DNA of 64,000 nt from Erinaceus europaeus (GCF_950295315.1 NC_080177.1:83563094-83627093); one strand, 5' to 3'. Numbered from the stretch's first letter, positions 11,265-20,774 are shown. The notes: a model not told the origin generated them from the letters alone. A program made the numbers and translations.

Positions 11265-11449
11265 AATAGAGTTCCAGATGCTACCATGACGCCATCCTGA
11301 CTTCCCTGGGCAGACGCCCTCACCCATGTGTCCTGGAACCTCCTCTCCCCAGAGCCCTGCCCCACTAGGGACAGACAGACACAGGCTGGGGGTGTGGATC
11401 CACCTGCCAACACCCATGTCCAGTGGAGAAGCAATGACAGAAGCCAGAG
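11265..11449 (+). mobile_element. LINE-like 3'-end repeat (family E), 5' half, split by an LTR element
   Basis: Collinear with 505-1345 and 36400-36985 (cacccatgtgtcctggaacc, ggagaagcaatgacagaag). The copy stops at ccagag and resumes at 14112 with the same ccagag, because a complete LTR retroelement inserted here. Confidence 0.75.
11444..11449. repeat. target-site duplication, left copy
   Basis: CCAGAG directly before the left LTR. The identical hexamer follows the right LTR at 14112-14117. Six bp is the length typical of ERV2 (ERVK-like) integrases. Confidence 0.93.
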
Positions 11450-11683
11450 TGTTGGTATGCATGAGACCCCTTCTGTTTCATTTGGTTTAAATCCCCCCTG
11501 CTTAACACTATTCTATTTACATAACCACTTCATTCTATTTACATAACCGCTGTTAACAAGCACCTCCCTCCAGGGCATTGGTCCAATCCCCACTGTTTCA
11601 TGATATGTTTTTGCTCCACCCCCCCTCTTTGTCACACTCTGATTTTCACCAGTCACTTTTCTCTCCACCCTACTTGGGAAGTA

Positions 11684-11691
11684 TATATAAA
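11684..11691 (+). promoter_or_regulatory. LTR TATA box (left LTR)
   Basis: TATATAAA lies 89 bp upstream of the LTR AATAAA. The corresponding motif in the right LTR is at 13920-13927. Confidence 0.8.
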
Positions 11692-11772
11692 GACAGCATT
11701 GTGAGTTTTAGAGTACTGTACTGTACCTTGAGTTCAGCTTAGCTCGTCTTAGATCGTGCTGTGTCCTGCATG

Positions 11773-11778
11773 AATAAA
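11773..11778 (+). promoter_or_regulatory. LTR polyadenylation signal (left LTR)
   Basis: AATAAA within tgcatgaataaagagata, downstream of the TATA box. This defines R as lying between the two. The right-LTR copy is at 14009-14014. Confidence 0.8.
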
Positions 11779-11877
11779 GAGATACTGCCTACAGCTCAAC
11801 CATGAATCCCTGGTCGTCTGTTACCTGCCCGTGAAGCCAGCCCTGCGAAAACAACCTAACCCGTCGAAAACAACATA

Positions 11878-11895
11878 TGGCGCCTGAACAGGGAC
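11878..11895 (+). promoter_or_regulatory. retroviral primer-binding site, tRNA-Lys type
   Basis: TGGCGCCTGAACAGGGAC starts two bases after the LTR. It matches the complement of the tRNA-Lys3 3' end at 17 of 18 positions (T in place of C at position 8). Lys primers are typical of betaretrovirus-like and ETn/MusD-type elements. Confidence 0.93.
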
Positions 11896-11983
11896 TGAAA
11901 TAAGCCCTGAAACATGGACCGGCATCAACGTGGGACCCTACCCACCCATCGTCCAGATAAGTAAACTTGGCTACCCGTCCACC

Positions 11984-12601
11984 ATGGGTTGCCTTTCTAC
12001 TTATGAAGAGGTTTGCCAAAGCCTCTACTGTTTCATCATGAGACAGTTAGTCTGTCTCTGGAACATTTTACTCTGGGCCACACTTCGGTTCCCTGACCGG
12101 GAACTTTGGTTTCTTATGACCGGGATCATAGAGCTTGGGAGATGCACGGAGATTTCTCCTTGGACTTTCTGGATTCCCTCTCCCATGTTTCCTGAGGAAA
12201 AGGACTACATTTTGCTCTGGGCCACAGTTTGGTTCTTTATGACTGTGATCGTAGACCTTGGGATATGCATGGGGATTTCCCCTGGAACTTTCTGGACTTC
12301 TTCTGGAATGTTTCCCGTGGAGAAGGACTACTCTAATTTGAAGAACATTCTCGAGTACCCTGGCAGTTCCCAAGTATGGAGACACGTGGTTAGTTCTACT
12401 CTCCTGATTGGATTCTTTCTTCGATGGGAAGACACTTTTAAAAATGGGTGCCTGAAGCAATCCAGCAGGAACAGTCAGAAGCACCCTAAATGGAATTTCG
12501 AGGAGTGTTTTGGACTTGGACGCCCTCCGGGGATTCTTAATCTAATCCTACATGTTGAGATCTTGATAATCTGGTTCAAGTTGTGTTTCATAAGAGAATG
12601 A
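11984..12601 (+). CDS. hypothetical ORF of 205 aa inside the LTR element
   Basis: The ATG at 11984 sits in a near-ideal Kozak context (ccaccATGG), about 90 bp after the primer-binding site, where gag would start. The frame is open further upstream, but only through a GTG at 11930, so I chose the ATG. The product starts MGCLSTY, which fits an N-myristoylation site (Gly2, Thr6) with Cys3 available for palmitoylation. It contains an internal duplication (residues about 28-75 and 76-116, each ending EKDY) and hydrophobic, Trp/Leu/Ile-rich segments near residues 76-98, 133-147 and 184-201. I recognise no retroviral or cellular domain. Translation is unproven: it could be a decayed gag-leader region kept open by chance in a young copy. 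Confidence 0.35.
   Translation: MGCLSTYEEVCQSLYCFIMRQLVCLWNILLWATLRFPDRELWFLMTGIIELGRCTEISPWTFWIPSPMFPEEKDYILLWATVWFFMTVIVDLGICMGISPGTFWTSSGMFPVEKDYSNLKNILEYPGSSQVWRHVVSSTLLIGFFLRWEDTFKNGCLKQSSRNSQKHPKWNFEECFGLGRPPGILNLILHVEILIIWFKLCFIRE
12065..12331 (+). repeat. tandem duplication within the element's ORF
   Basis: 12065-12208 and 12209-12331 both begin atttt(a/g)ctctgggccaca and end in aaaggactac / agaaggactac. The second unit lacks about 21 bp near its start. The indel keeps the reading frame. Confidence 0.85.
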
Positions 12602-12777
12602 TTTGAATGACTGAATTTTTGTTTAACATTGACTTAAAAAAAAAAATGCTGGACGCAGCCATGATTTCTAGAGACATCCAGAAACAATTCAAAAAATTGT
12701 TTTTTCCCTCCTATGATTTCTCTTTTATGTCTTGACATGAATCTGAAACGTTTAATCCTGAAAACTGTATGAGTTAT

Positions 12778-12845
12778 GGGTGGGGCAGATAGTGCAATGA
12801 TTATGTTAATTATTCTCATGCTTGAGGCTTTTTAACCGTGGTTCT
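12778..12845 (+). mobile_element. SINE family D head fragment inside the LTR element
   Basis: ggtggggcagatagtgcaat, then gattatg and ctcatgcttgaggctttt correspond to the family D SINE head and anticodon-loop region. No SINE tail or flanking repeat is evident, so it was probably captured long before this copy inserted. Confidence 0.55.
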
Positions 12846-13031
12846 TCTGTTTACCTTTCCACATTTTATTGAGTTTAAACTGTTTAAACAACCTTAAAAT
12901 CATACTAGAAAGGACTTCCAATGATAATGGAGTTATCAATTATAGTAAACTTCTAATCTGCTACAAGTTTTGTTTGACAAGTAAGTGAATTTCAGCTGTC
13001 AAAGTCTTCACATGAAAAAGCATCTACTCAA

Positions 13032-13214
13032 ATGGAATTCCCGGAAATCCATTTGGACCCCTGTTCTCCGACATCGTCCCCGGAAACCAATGATGAGACC
13101 TGGCACGACCTGAAGAAACAGATTCACAGACTCCAAAGATCACTCTACAGAAAAGCAGAATTCTGGTGGTCGACATTCCCCATCAAGACAGACGTGCAGC
13201 GTTTCATCCTCTGA
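13032..13214 (+). CDS. short hypothetical ORF (60 aa) in the LTR element
   Basis: An ATG-initiated frame with an acidic, Pro/Ser-rich start and a basic, aromatic second half (LKKQIHRLQRSLYRK near residues 28-42). No family is recognised. It may be a remnant of a retroviral gene or chance; low confidence in translation. Confidence 0.15.
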   Translation: MEFPEIHLDPCSPTSSPETNDETWHDLKKQIHRLQRSLYRKAEFWWSTFPIKTDVQRFIL

Positions 13215-13329
13215 CATTTTCTTCTGTGGTCAGCTACTTTGGACTGACACCTCCATCGGACTTACTGGTACATGCTGCTGTGTTTCTCAAAGACTAACTT
13301 CAGACAATTGCCTTGAGACTTTATAGACC

Positions 13330-13555
13330 ATGTCCCCTCGCCTGCAGGCTCTGTCCCAGAGGCAGAAAACTCCCCCTCCTTATTAGGTTATGCCCACAGA
13401 GGCATGAAGCACCCCAAGAGGCAAGAGATGCCCACAGAGACAGGAAACGCCCTTTGAGGCAAGAGATGCCCCAGAGGCATGAAGCATTCCAAAAGGCAAG
13501 AAATGCCATTTCGCCTGCTAGGCCTTTCCCTTTGAGGCAAGAAACGTTCCCCTTG
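13330..13555 (+). repeat. imperfect GAGGCA-rich repeat cluster
   Basis: About nine loosely spaced copies of an agaggca(a/t)gaa motif, followed by (a/g)(t/c)gcccc, fill this part of the element's interior at spacings of about 17-35 bp. It lies 5' of the polypurine tract. Confidence 0.7.
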
Positions 13556-13668
13556 ACATCACACTGATTATTGCTGCTCACCTATTTTGTTTTCCATGTC
13601 ATATGCCAGTTCTTTTGAAAATGCCTGTACGATATACGTTTCTGTTCACCCCGCAATGGCCATTAGTT

Positions 13669-13684
13669 AAAAAGAAAGGGGGAA
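13669..13684 (+). promoter_or_regulatory. polypurine tract
   Basis: AAAAAGAAAGGGGGAA ends one base before the right LTR. This is the plus-strand primer site expected of a retroviral element. Confidence 0.92.
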
Positions 13685-13685
13685 T

Positions 13686-14111
13686 TGTTGGTATGCATGA
13701 GACCCCTTCTGTTTCATTTGGTTTAAACCCCCCCTGCTTAACACTATTCTATTTACATAACCACTTCATTCTATTTACATAACCGCTGTTAACAAGCACC
13801 TCCCTCCAGGGCATTGGTCCAATCCCCACTGTTTCATGATATGTTTTTGCTCCACCCCCCCTCTTTGTCACACTCTGATTTTCACCAGTCACTTTTCTCT
13901 CCACCCTACTTGGGAAGTATATATAAAGACAGCATTGTGAGTTTTAGAGTACTGTACTGTACCTTGAGTTCAGCTTAGCTCGTCTTAGATCGTGCTGTGT
14001 CCTGCATGAATAAAGAGATACTGCCTACAGCTCAACCATGAATCCCTGGTCGTCTGTTACCTGCCCGTGAAGCCAGCCCTTCGAAAACAACCTAACCCGT
14101 CGAAAACAACA
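13686..14111 (+). repeat. 3' LTR of the ERV2-type element
   Basis: 426 bp, TGTTGG...ACAACA, 99.5% identical to the left LTR. It carries the same U3 duplication (13746-13762 and 13768-13784), TATA box at 13920 and AATAAA at 14009. Confidence 0.95.
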
Positions 14112-14117
14112 CCAGAG
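14112..14117. repeat. target-site duplication, right copy
   Basis: CCAGAG, identical to 11444-11449. Confidence 0.93.
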
Positions 14118-14262
14118 CTCCCACCCTCTGCTCCCCATAGTGACCCTGGGTCCATATTCCCAGAGGGATAAAGAATAAGGAAGCTTCCAATAAAGGGGAT
14201 GGGACACAGAACTCCGGTGGTGAGAACTGTGCCTCTGTTATCTTATGATCTTATTTGTCATT
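14112..14262 (+). mobile_element. LINE-like 3'-end repeat (family E), 3' half
   Basis: Continues the family E copy interrupted at 11449: gtgaccctgggtccatattc, agagggataaagaataagg and the terminal ctccggtggtgagaactgtg. Confidence 0.75.
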
Positions 14263-14706
14263 ATTAGATCACAAATGAAAAAAAGAAAGAAAAGAAAATG
14301 GTAAAGAGAGACTTGCATGGACTGCGGGTGTAGTGTGAAGAGACTTACCCTGGGGAGATGGGGAGCTAGCTAGCTGTGAGCCAACACTGTCTTTAAACCA
14401 TTACTTCCCCCAATAAAATGCAATAAACATGAGCGCTCACTACAGGAAGTATCTTACAGTATTTGATTTAACATTTTAAAAAAGATAGTGGTGATGGAGT
14501 CTACGATTTTAAAATATGTATCCCATTGTTCCTTCTTGATCTTCTCCAGCAATGACCTTTCCTTAGCCTTTTTCATTTTTAGTCTAAGCAACCCCCTTTT
14601 TAAGTTTTGATAAAACTACCCCATCAGGCACTCCATAAAAATTCTGTGGAATGACCTACAAATTTCAAATCTTCAAAGTACACATTTACATTTTATCCAG
14701 AACTGC

Positions 14707-14709
<3 letters not shown>
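14263..14709. other. unassigned sequence
   Basis: AT-rich with no recognised gene or repeat family. Confidence 0.4.

Positions 14710-14763
<54 letters not shown>
14710..14763. repeat. (TG)n microsatellite
   Basis: A pure TG repeat of about 54 bp. Confidence 0.97.
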
Positions 14764-14765
<2 letters not shown>

Positions 14766-14957
14766 AGTGTTATCACTGGAGCTCAGCATCAGAAAATGCT
14801 AAACTCAACTGAGTTTGCTTACAGTTTTCTAGAATGATGACTAGTGATATCATGAATATATCTTAGCACACCTCATGGTACCAGCTATACATATGGAAAC
14901 ATCTAGGATGTGCATAAATATATACAAATTCAGGAAAAAGGATCTCAAGTCTACCAA

Positions 14958-15122
14958 TAATTTAGCAAGTCACTTCCTTTAAGATAATTACAAACACTCA
15001 ATATATTTTTATGCTCACTAGAATAATTAGTAAATCACTTCTTTTAAGATATTACAGTAATTTAGTAAGTCACTTCCTTTAAGATATTACAAACACTGAA
15101 TATTTTTTATGCTCACTAGAAT
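14958..15122. repeat. tandem duplication with 100-bp period
   Basis: aatttag(c/t)aagtcacttcc and the following sequence up to atgctcactagaat occur at 14958-15024 and again at 15058-15122. A partial third copy (aattagtaaatcacttcttt) lies between them. Confidence 0.85.
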
Positions 15123-15139
15123 CCACAGATTTATTGTCT

Positions 15140-16105
15140 TTGAGTTTATTGTTTCATATTAGAATTGAGAGCCCAGAAATCAGCCCCCATAGCTACGGTC
15201 AATTAGTTTTTAACAAGGACACAAAAACTTAACTGGAAAAAAGAGGACCTATTCAACAAACAGTATTGGGGAAACTGGTTTTAAACATGCAGAAGAATAA
15301 AAGCAGACCACAAAATTTCATCATATACATAAGCTATCTCCAAATGTATCAGAGTTAGAAGTTATATTAGTAATGATCCAATACTTAGATGAAAATATAG
15401 GCAGAACTCTCTTCCATTTAAGGTTTTACAGCTTTATTGATTCAACTCCAATTGCAAAGAAAAAAAAAAAAAGCAAAAATAAACCAATGTGACCATATCA
15501 AACGGAAAAGCTTCTACACAGCAAAGAGAATTTCTTTTTTTTTTTAATATTTTATTTATTTACTAATGAGAAAGATAGGAGGAGAGAGAGAAAGAACCAG
15601 TAACATTCTGGTACATGTGCTGCTGGGGATTGAACTCGGGACCTCATGCTTGAGAATCCAATGCTTTATCTATTGCACTACCTCCCAGACCACAGCAAAG
15701 AGAATTTCTATCATAACAAAGAGACCTCTCTCATGGAGTGGGAGAAAATCTTTATAAATGTATCAGACAGAGGACTGACAACCAAAATATACTATGAGTT
15801 CAAGAAACTCAAGTATAAAGAAACAAACAGTCTAATTTAAAAAGGGGGGGGGGGAGATACGGGTAGGATCTTCTCTAAAGAAGAGATCCAAATGGCCAAA
15901 AGACATATGACAAAATGTTCAAAATCAGTGATGATCAGGGAAATACAAATAAAAACAACAAGATACCACTTTATACCTATGAGAATGTCACATATTAGTA
16001 AAGACAGAAACACCGGCTGTTGGAGAGACTATGGGAAGAAATGAACTCTTCTCTATTTCTAGTGGGAATTACTGGACATTGCCAGAGTCCTTCACCCCAA
16101 GAAAC
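15140..16105 (+). pseudogene. L1 ORF2 3' part, degenerate, interrupted by a SINE
   Basis: The order and wording match the distal part of mammalian L1 ORF2. acagtattggggaaactggt is followed by aaacggaaaagcttctacac, tgggagaaaatctttataaa, gatccaaatggccaaaagac and gataccactttatacctatg. It carries internal stops and a SINE insertion at 15536-15690. It also has a G11 run near 15844. Confidence 0.8.
15536..15690 (-). mobile_element. SINE family C, antisense, inserted in L1
   Basis: Complement of a family C copy: poly(T) and tattttatttatttactaat (tail), ggtacatgtgctgctgggga (complement of the B-box side) and tattgcactacctcccagac (complement of the head). The 19-bp target-site duplication CACAGCAAAGAGAATTTCT lies at 15517-15535 and 15691-15709. 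Confidence 0.93.
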
Positions 16106-16330
16106 TGGAATACACATTCTATTCAAGTCCACATGGGTCCACATAGGTCACTGTCACAAATTCAATAGTATTGAAACCATCCCAAACATCTCAGACCATT
16201 GTGGAATTAAACTAACATTTAACAACAGACACTACTGAACACTACTTAACAACTGCTGGGCCAAAGAGGAAATTAAGGAAGACATTTTTAAATCTTCCTC
16301 CAATCGAATGGAAATGAAGAAGTGAGCTGC
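16106..16330 (+). pseudogene. L1 ORF2 endonuclease-to-RT linker fragment
   Basis: gaatacacattctattcaag, then atctcagaccattgtggaat and gaggaaattaaggaagacat resemble the L1 ORF2 region just after the endonuclease domain. It lies downstream of a more 3' portion of ORF2 in the same orientation, so the two pieces are separate insertions or a rearrangement. Confidence 0.6.
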
Positions 16331-16902
16331 ATAACTCCTAAAATGGCAGGAAGGCCACAAAGCACAGTTTCTTAAGCCCTGAGAATCCTTCACGCCCATC
16401 CATTAACTGACCCAGCAACTGCACACACCATGGCTAAGTGAAATTCTGAAGAAAGCCCAACGGTAATTCAGTGTTCTCAGGTGATCTTTGTCATTGCTTT
16501 TGAAAACTTACTTTCCCAGCCTTTTAGCTGTGTAGTGTGGTGTTTAGTATTGCTGACATAATCAATGTCATCTTCACATTTATATTCTAAGCCATCTGTT
16601 ACAACATTCACGCAATTCTCTCAAATTTGTGCTCAATTAACATCCCATATATTTTACTTATTTGATAGTCTACATCCTATTTTTTATTTGGTAATGTGGG
16701 GTAAAACAGATTCATTTCTCTATATATTTGGCTTTTGTTTATAAATTCTTATTCTTTAAAATAAATTCAGGAGTACATGATCCCTTTTGTCTCCTGGTTC
16801 TTATCACCTCTCAATGTTATTTAAGTAGGCATTATCATGCACTATAACAAAGGCCTTTCTGTACTCATTATATAAATTCTTTTTAAAAAAATGATAATAA
16901 AA
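16331..16902. other. unassigned AT-rich sequence
   Basis: No recognised feature. Confidence 0.4.
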
Positions 16903-17070
16903 GGCTGGAGAGAGAACAATGGTTATGCAAAGATATTTTCACAATTGAGACTCTGAGCTCTCAGGCTTAATCCCTGCCAACTACGTAACCCATAGCTGAG
17001 TAGTGCTTTGCTATGTATCTATTTTTCTTTCTGTTTCTCTCATTAAAATAACAAATTAAATATTTAAAAA
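16903..17070 (+). mobile_element. SINE family D
   Basis: ggctggagagagaacaatgg, then ttatgcaaagatattttcac, a diverged B-box region and agctgagtagtgctttgcta, with an aaaataacaaattaaa tail. Confidence 0.65.
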
Positions 17071-17084
17071 GTAGTAAGATTAAA

Positions 17085-17240
17085 AACTTTGTTGCTTGGT
17101 AGATGCGAATCTTACCATGCTCAAGTACCCAGGATCAAGATCTCATGGGGAAGTTTCATAAACAGAAGAACAGTATTATATTATCTCTTCTGTCGTTTAT
17201 CTCCCTCTGTCCCTCCACCTATATGTAAAAAAAGCTTCTG
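17085..17240 (+). mobile_element. possible decayed SINE family B
   Basis: accatgctcaagtacccagg, atggggaagtttcataaaca and a CT-rich end resemble family B loosely. Tentative. Confidence 0.35.
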
Positions 17241-17284
17241 AGCACGGTAGACTCATGCAGGTTGATAAAAAGTCCCAGTATTGA

Positions 17285-17582
17285 GGGAGCCAGGCAGTAG
17301 CACAGCAGATTAAGTGCCTGTGCTACAAGAACAGCATAAGGATCCCGGTTCGAGCCCCAGTCTCCCCACCTGCAGGGGAGTCACTCCACAGGCCGTGAAG
17401 CAGGTCTGCAGGTGTCTGTCTTTCTCTCCCCCTCTCTGTCTTCCCCTCCTTTCTCCATTTCTCTCTGTCCTACCTAACAATGACAATATCAGTAATAGTA
17501 ACTATAACAACAAGAAAAAAAAAAAACAAGGGCAACAAAAGAGAAAATAAAAAATAAATAAATAATAAATATAAAAAATTTT
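17285..17582 (+). mobile_element. tRNA-derived SINE, family A
   Basis: Head ggagccaggcagtagcacag, B box ggttcgagcccc, full body, and an A-rich tail ending in aaataaataaataataaa. Probable diverged target-site duplication: aaaagtcccagtattga on the left, aaaagccccagtgttaa on the right. Confidence 0.9.
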
Positions 17583-19164
17583 AAAAGCCCCAGTGTTAAT
17601 TCTAGCAGGCATAAAAGAGAGTAAAAACAGTCAAAAAATAATATCAAGTCTATCTCATCTGATCTTTAAGACTTTCCTATATTCACTGTGAGATACATAC
17701 ATATATCTATCTATCTATCTATATATATATATATGTATGTATATATAAGGAGAGGTATAATGCTGATTAAATGTAACAACCAGAATATAGTAGTTGGTAT
17801 AATATCTGATATGTACTGCTGTTAAGTTTCATATTACTTCTGTCATGATTTATTAGATTTTCCCATTTTAATGTCTTTATAATGATGGATAATTATGACA
17901 GTTCAGAATTGTTTTCTCAAACATTAGCTACTTCTAGTTTATATCCATAATATGGATAGCTTCCCATATGCAGAAAATTGGCAATTCATTTTTCTTTCTA
18001 TAAAGCCCTTGTTTCGGTTCATACCTGCAAAAGTTTTAATCAATCTGTAACACAATACATGCCACTATTTTTAAACAGACAAAGGTTACAACTAACCTTT
18101 CCCTACATGAAAAGCAATATAGTTGACATAGTTTTTTCTCTGGATTCTAGTTCACTTTTTTTCCTGATTACTCTTATCTTTTATAGTTTTTATTCCTTAT
18201 GGAATCATTTTTTTTAAGATAGCGATGGAATATTTTCTTCCCTTAACATTCCAGAAGCAAAAAGCTGATTGTGTGTGTTTTAAATGTGCCATCAAGTTCA
18301 GGAGTGGCGCCTGTCATTTTGACTAATCATTCCTCATCAATAGCCTGGATCACCATGATTATCCCCTGTTCTCTCTAAATCGTGGTATATTCTTCTTCAC
18401 AAAGCCCCAGGGAATGTTTTTAAAGGTCTGGTATTATTATGAAGTTCCAATGTTTAAAATTTTAGAGTATCTCATTTGTTATAGTTCGAGGATCAATGTG
18501 AGTAGTATAACAAAAAGGATAATTCATAACTCCACTTCATTGACTTCCAAATACAAAGTGCATTTACACCTGCCATAATGAACTAGCCGTTTGAGCTGTA
18601 TCAGTATACAATAGACTTAGACAAGAGAAGGTCTTTGTAGACCTCAGAGATATAATGACAACACCGTTCTCTTCAGGTTATAGCAGAGTAGACTGAAATA
18701 ACATTGTTGTGCTCTGAATTAAAAACAAGAACTAGGCCAACCATATTTCTCCACTGACAGACTGAGATATGGATATTTCATATACTGAGGAATAGATAAA
18801 TAATTTTATAAAGAACTGACCTGGGCGTCATGCAGAGTCTGAAGACAGAAAGGGCTCAGTTGTGTACCTATAGGGAGAACAAGAGAGAAGGGAATAAAAA
18901 GTGAAACCAAAAGAGATGTAGCCTTGGAACAAGTGTGCTCATCATTAAGGGTGTGCAGTCATGCCAGACAGAAATGTCAACAGATTCCCTTGAATTCATG
19001 ACAATTCTTGGATGCTATCCTCACTGAGATTACAGTACATTTTAAAGAACATTTCCACTATCCCTTGAATAAGCTTGAGTAGATATTTTTTATTCCCTTC
19101 CACATTAAAGTCTTGCTATAACTCAAAACAGATAACATATTCTTGTGCATTTTATATTTTTCCC
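17583..19164. other. unassigned AT-rich sequence with TATC/TA microsatellite
   Basis: An impure (TATC)n/(TA)n tract lies at about 17697-17750. The rest shows no exon or recognised repeat family. Confidence 0.45.
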
Positions 19165-19345
19165 TCTAGCAAAATTATCTTACCCTGAAAAATGCCACCT
19201 TCATATCAAAGCGTAGCTCAAATATCCTCCTCTATGAACTCACCGTTTGTAAGGCAAAGGGTTTGTGTACCTAGTATGATCAATGAGTATTTTTATTTAT
19301 CTCTATCAGATAACACTTTAACTTATAGCTTCTACTTCCTTGCCC
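19165..19345 (+). mobile_element. possible old L2 fragment
   Basis: agcgtagctcaaatatcctc followed by ctatgaactcaccg resembles the widespread L2 3'-region phrase (gctcagctcaaatgtcacctc...gaagccttcc). The match is from memory and weak. Confidence 0.35.
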
Positions 19346-19440
19346 ACATGTTGAGTGAGTAAAGTACATAAAAAAACTGAGCTATCAAGATGACTCAGCT
19401 GGAAGCCTACTAATCATTTCCATGGCCCAGATTGACTAGG

Positions 19441-19510
19441 TATCTCTCTCTCTCTCTCTATCTATCTCTATCTCTCTATCTCTATTTATATACCTCTATA
19501 TCTCTTTATA
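19441..19510. repeat. CT/TATC low-complexity tract
   Basis: tctctctctctctatctatc and related short repeats. Confidence 0.9.
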
Positions 19511-19879
19511 TATCTGACAACATAACTTCAGAATGGCAAAAGCCAGGAGAGGAGAAAGAATGAAACCACAAAATTAAGAGATCCATTTTCATACGAATGG
19601 TTGAGGTACATTGATATGAACTGAGTAAATTTTATAGCCAAGGACGGAGGTTCAACAACAATTGATTAGACTGAAAAATAGTTTTCCAAGAGATCTAGTA
19701 TCAGTATGTTCTTAATCCTAAATGCATTGCGAGAAGTGCTTAAATCTTGTTTTACAGCTTGTCTATACTACTTCACATATGGGAAAATCACCTATATTTT
19801 GATTTGTAAGTACAGAATCTCTTAAAAGATATTTAACATGCGATTGAGTGTGTTGGTTATTTGTTTGAAAATTTCATCA

Positions 19880-20036
19880 TTTAGAGAGAAATTAAGAGGG
19901 AAGGAAAAAGAGAGCCGCCTGCCGCACCTCTTCATTATTTATAAAGCTCTTACCCAGGGGCTGAGGACCAGGGGCTTGAACCTGGATCTTTAAGCATGGT
20001 AATCTATACACTCTACCAGGTGCATCACCACCAGCC
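19880..20036 (-). mobile_element. SINE family B-like, antisense, diverged
   Basis: gagagaaattaagagggaag body, caggggcttgaacctggatc (complement of the B box) and taccaggtgcatcaccacca (complement of the head). Confidence 0.75.
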
Positions 20037-20668
20037 TGAGAATTCAGTGTGCAGGTTGGTCAGCTTGTCCTAAACACATGTGCGCCTATGAGCAGAGTGA
20101 GGACATACGGCCAACAAGAGAAACAGTCCTATTTGCTGACATCTGACCCCAGGCCCCCTGGGCCTCAGCCCCTAGCTTATGTCATTAGTGAGCACTGCTC
20201 TTTTTTATGTCAGAAATTTAGAAATCGAAGTGTAATATTTCAGTCGGAGTGACATTGAAAGAGAACAGATCAAAGTGATTCAACTGCTTCTCTGGCCTTG
20301 ATCAGTTGGGCTTGTTTTATTCTAGTTGACATGGTCTAGGAAAGCACCATGAACCAAACTGCCCACATTTTCTGTAGCTTCTGAAAACCAGCTAGAAATG
20401 GTCATTTAAATTCCAAGCAGTAAGAATGTCAAAGAATTGTAGATACCAAAGCCAATGACACTGTATATCTTGTAGGCTATGTACTAATTGTCATACTCAT
20501 TAGGGGTAGCTGGACTTAGCAGAGGCCACTAGATATTTACTCAAAGAAGATCACACTGCAAGTGACTTTCAAAGAGATTTTCGCATAATACTCTTCAGAA
20601 AATAGACAGGAACCTTCCATAAAACATATAAAGTATGAGAGCTTTAGAATAAAACATCACTCCCAAAG
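20037..20668. other. unassigned sequence
   Basis: About 0.6 kb with no recognised exon or repeat. Confidence 0.4.
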
Positions 20669-20770
20669 CTTTCCCCCTACAGGTGGGGCTGGGGGCTCAA
20701 ACCTGGGTTCTTGTGCATTGCAAGGTGCACTCAAGCAGGTGAACCAAGACTCTGCCCACCCCTCTTTCAC
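20669..20770 (-). mobile_element. SINE family B fragment, antisense
   Basis: agctttccccctacaggtgg, then gggctcaaacctgggttctt: the complement of the family B core and B box. The body is missing. Confidence 0.7.
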
Positions 20771-20774
20771 TTTC

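Larger units (their letters stand above)
11450..11875 (+). repeat. 5' LTR of the ERV2-type element
   Basis: Begins TGTTGG and ends ACAACA (TG...CA). It differs from the right LTR at two sites: a T/C in the C-run near 11492 and a G/T near 11845. U3 carries a 17-bp duplication (attctatttacataacc at 11510-11526 and 11532-11548). TATA and AATAAA motifs sit in the expected order, so the LTR looks promoter- and polyadenylation-competent. Confidence 0.95.
11450..14111 (+). mobile_element. young, complete, non-autonomous ERV2-type LTR retroelement
   Basis: A 2,662-bp proviral structure: LTR 11450-11875, tRNA-Lys-type primer-binding site 11878-11895, 1.81-kb interior, polypurine tract 13669-13684 and LTR 13686-14111, all within a CCAGAG duplication. 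The LTRs differ at two positions of 426 (about 0.5%), so the insertion is recent, under roughly 1 million years at common mammalian rates (inference). No gag, protease, reverse transcriptase, integrase or env motif is visible in any forward frame of the interior, and there is no room for them. It must use proteins of an autonomous relative, as mouse ETn uses MusD. The interior holds a 205-codon open frame, a SINE-head fragment and a GAGGCA-rich imperfect repeat. Confidence 0.9.

Noticed and set aside
11876..13685. Hidden gag, pol or env in the young LTR element
   Set aside because: No protease, YxDD reverse-transcriptase, integrase or envelope motif is visible in forward frames, and the interior is too short for them.
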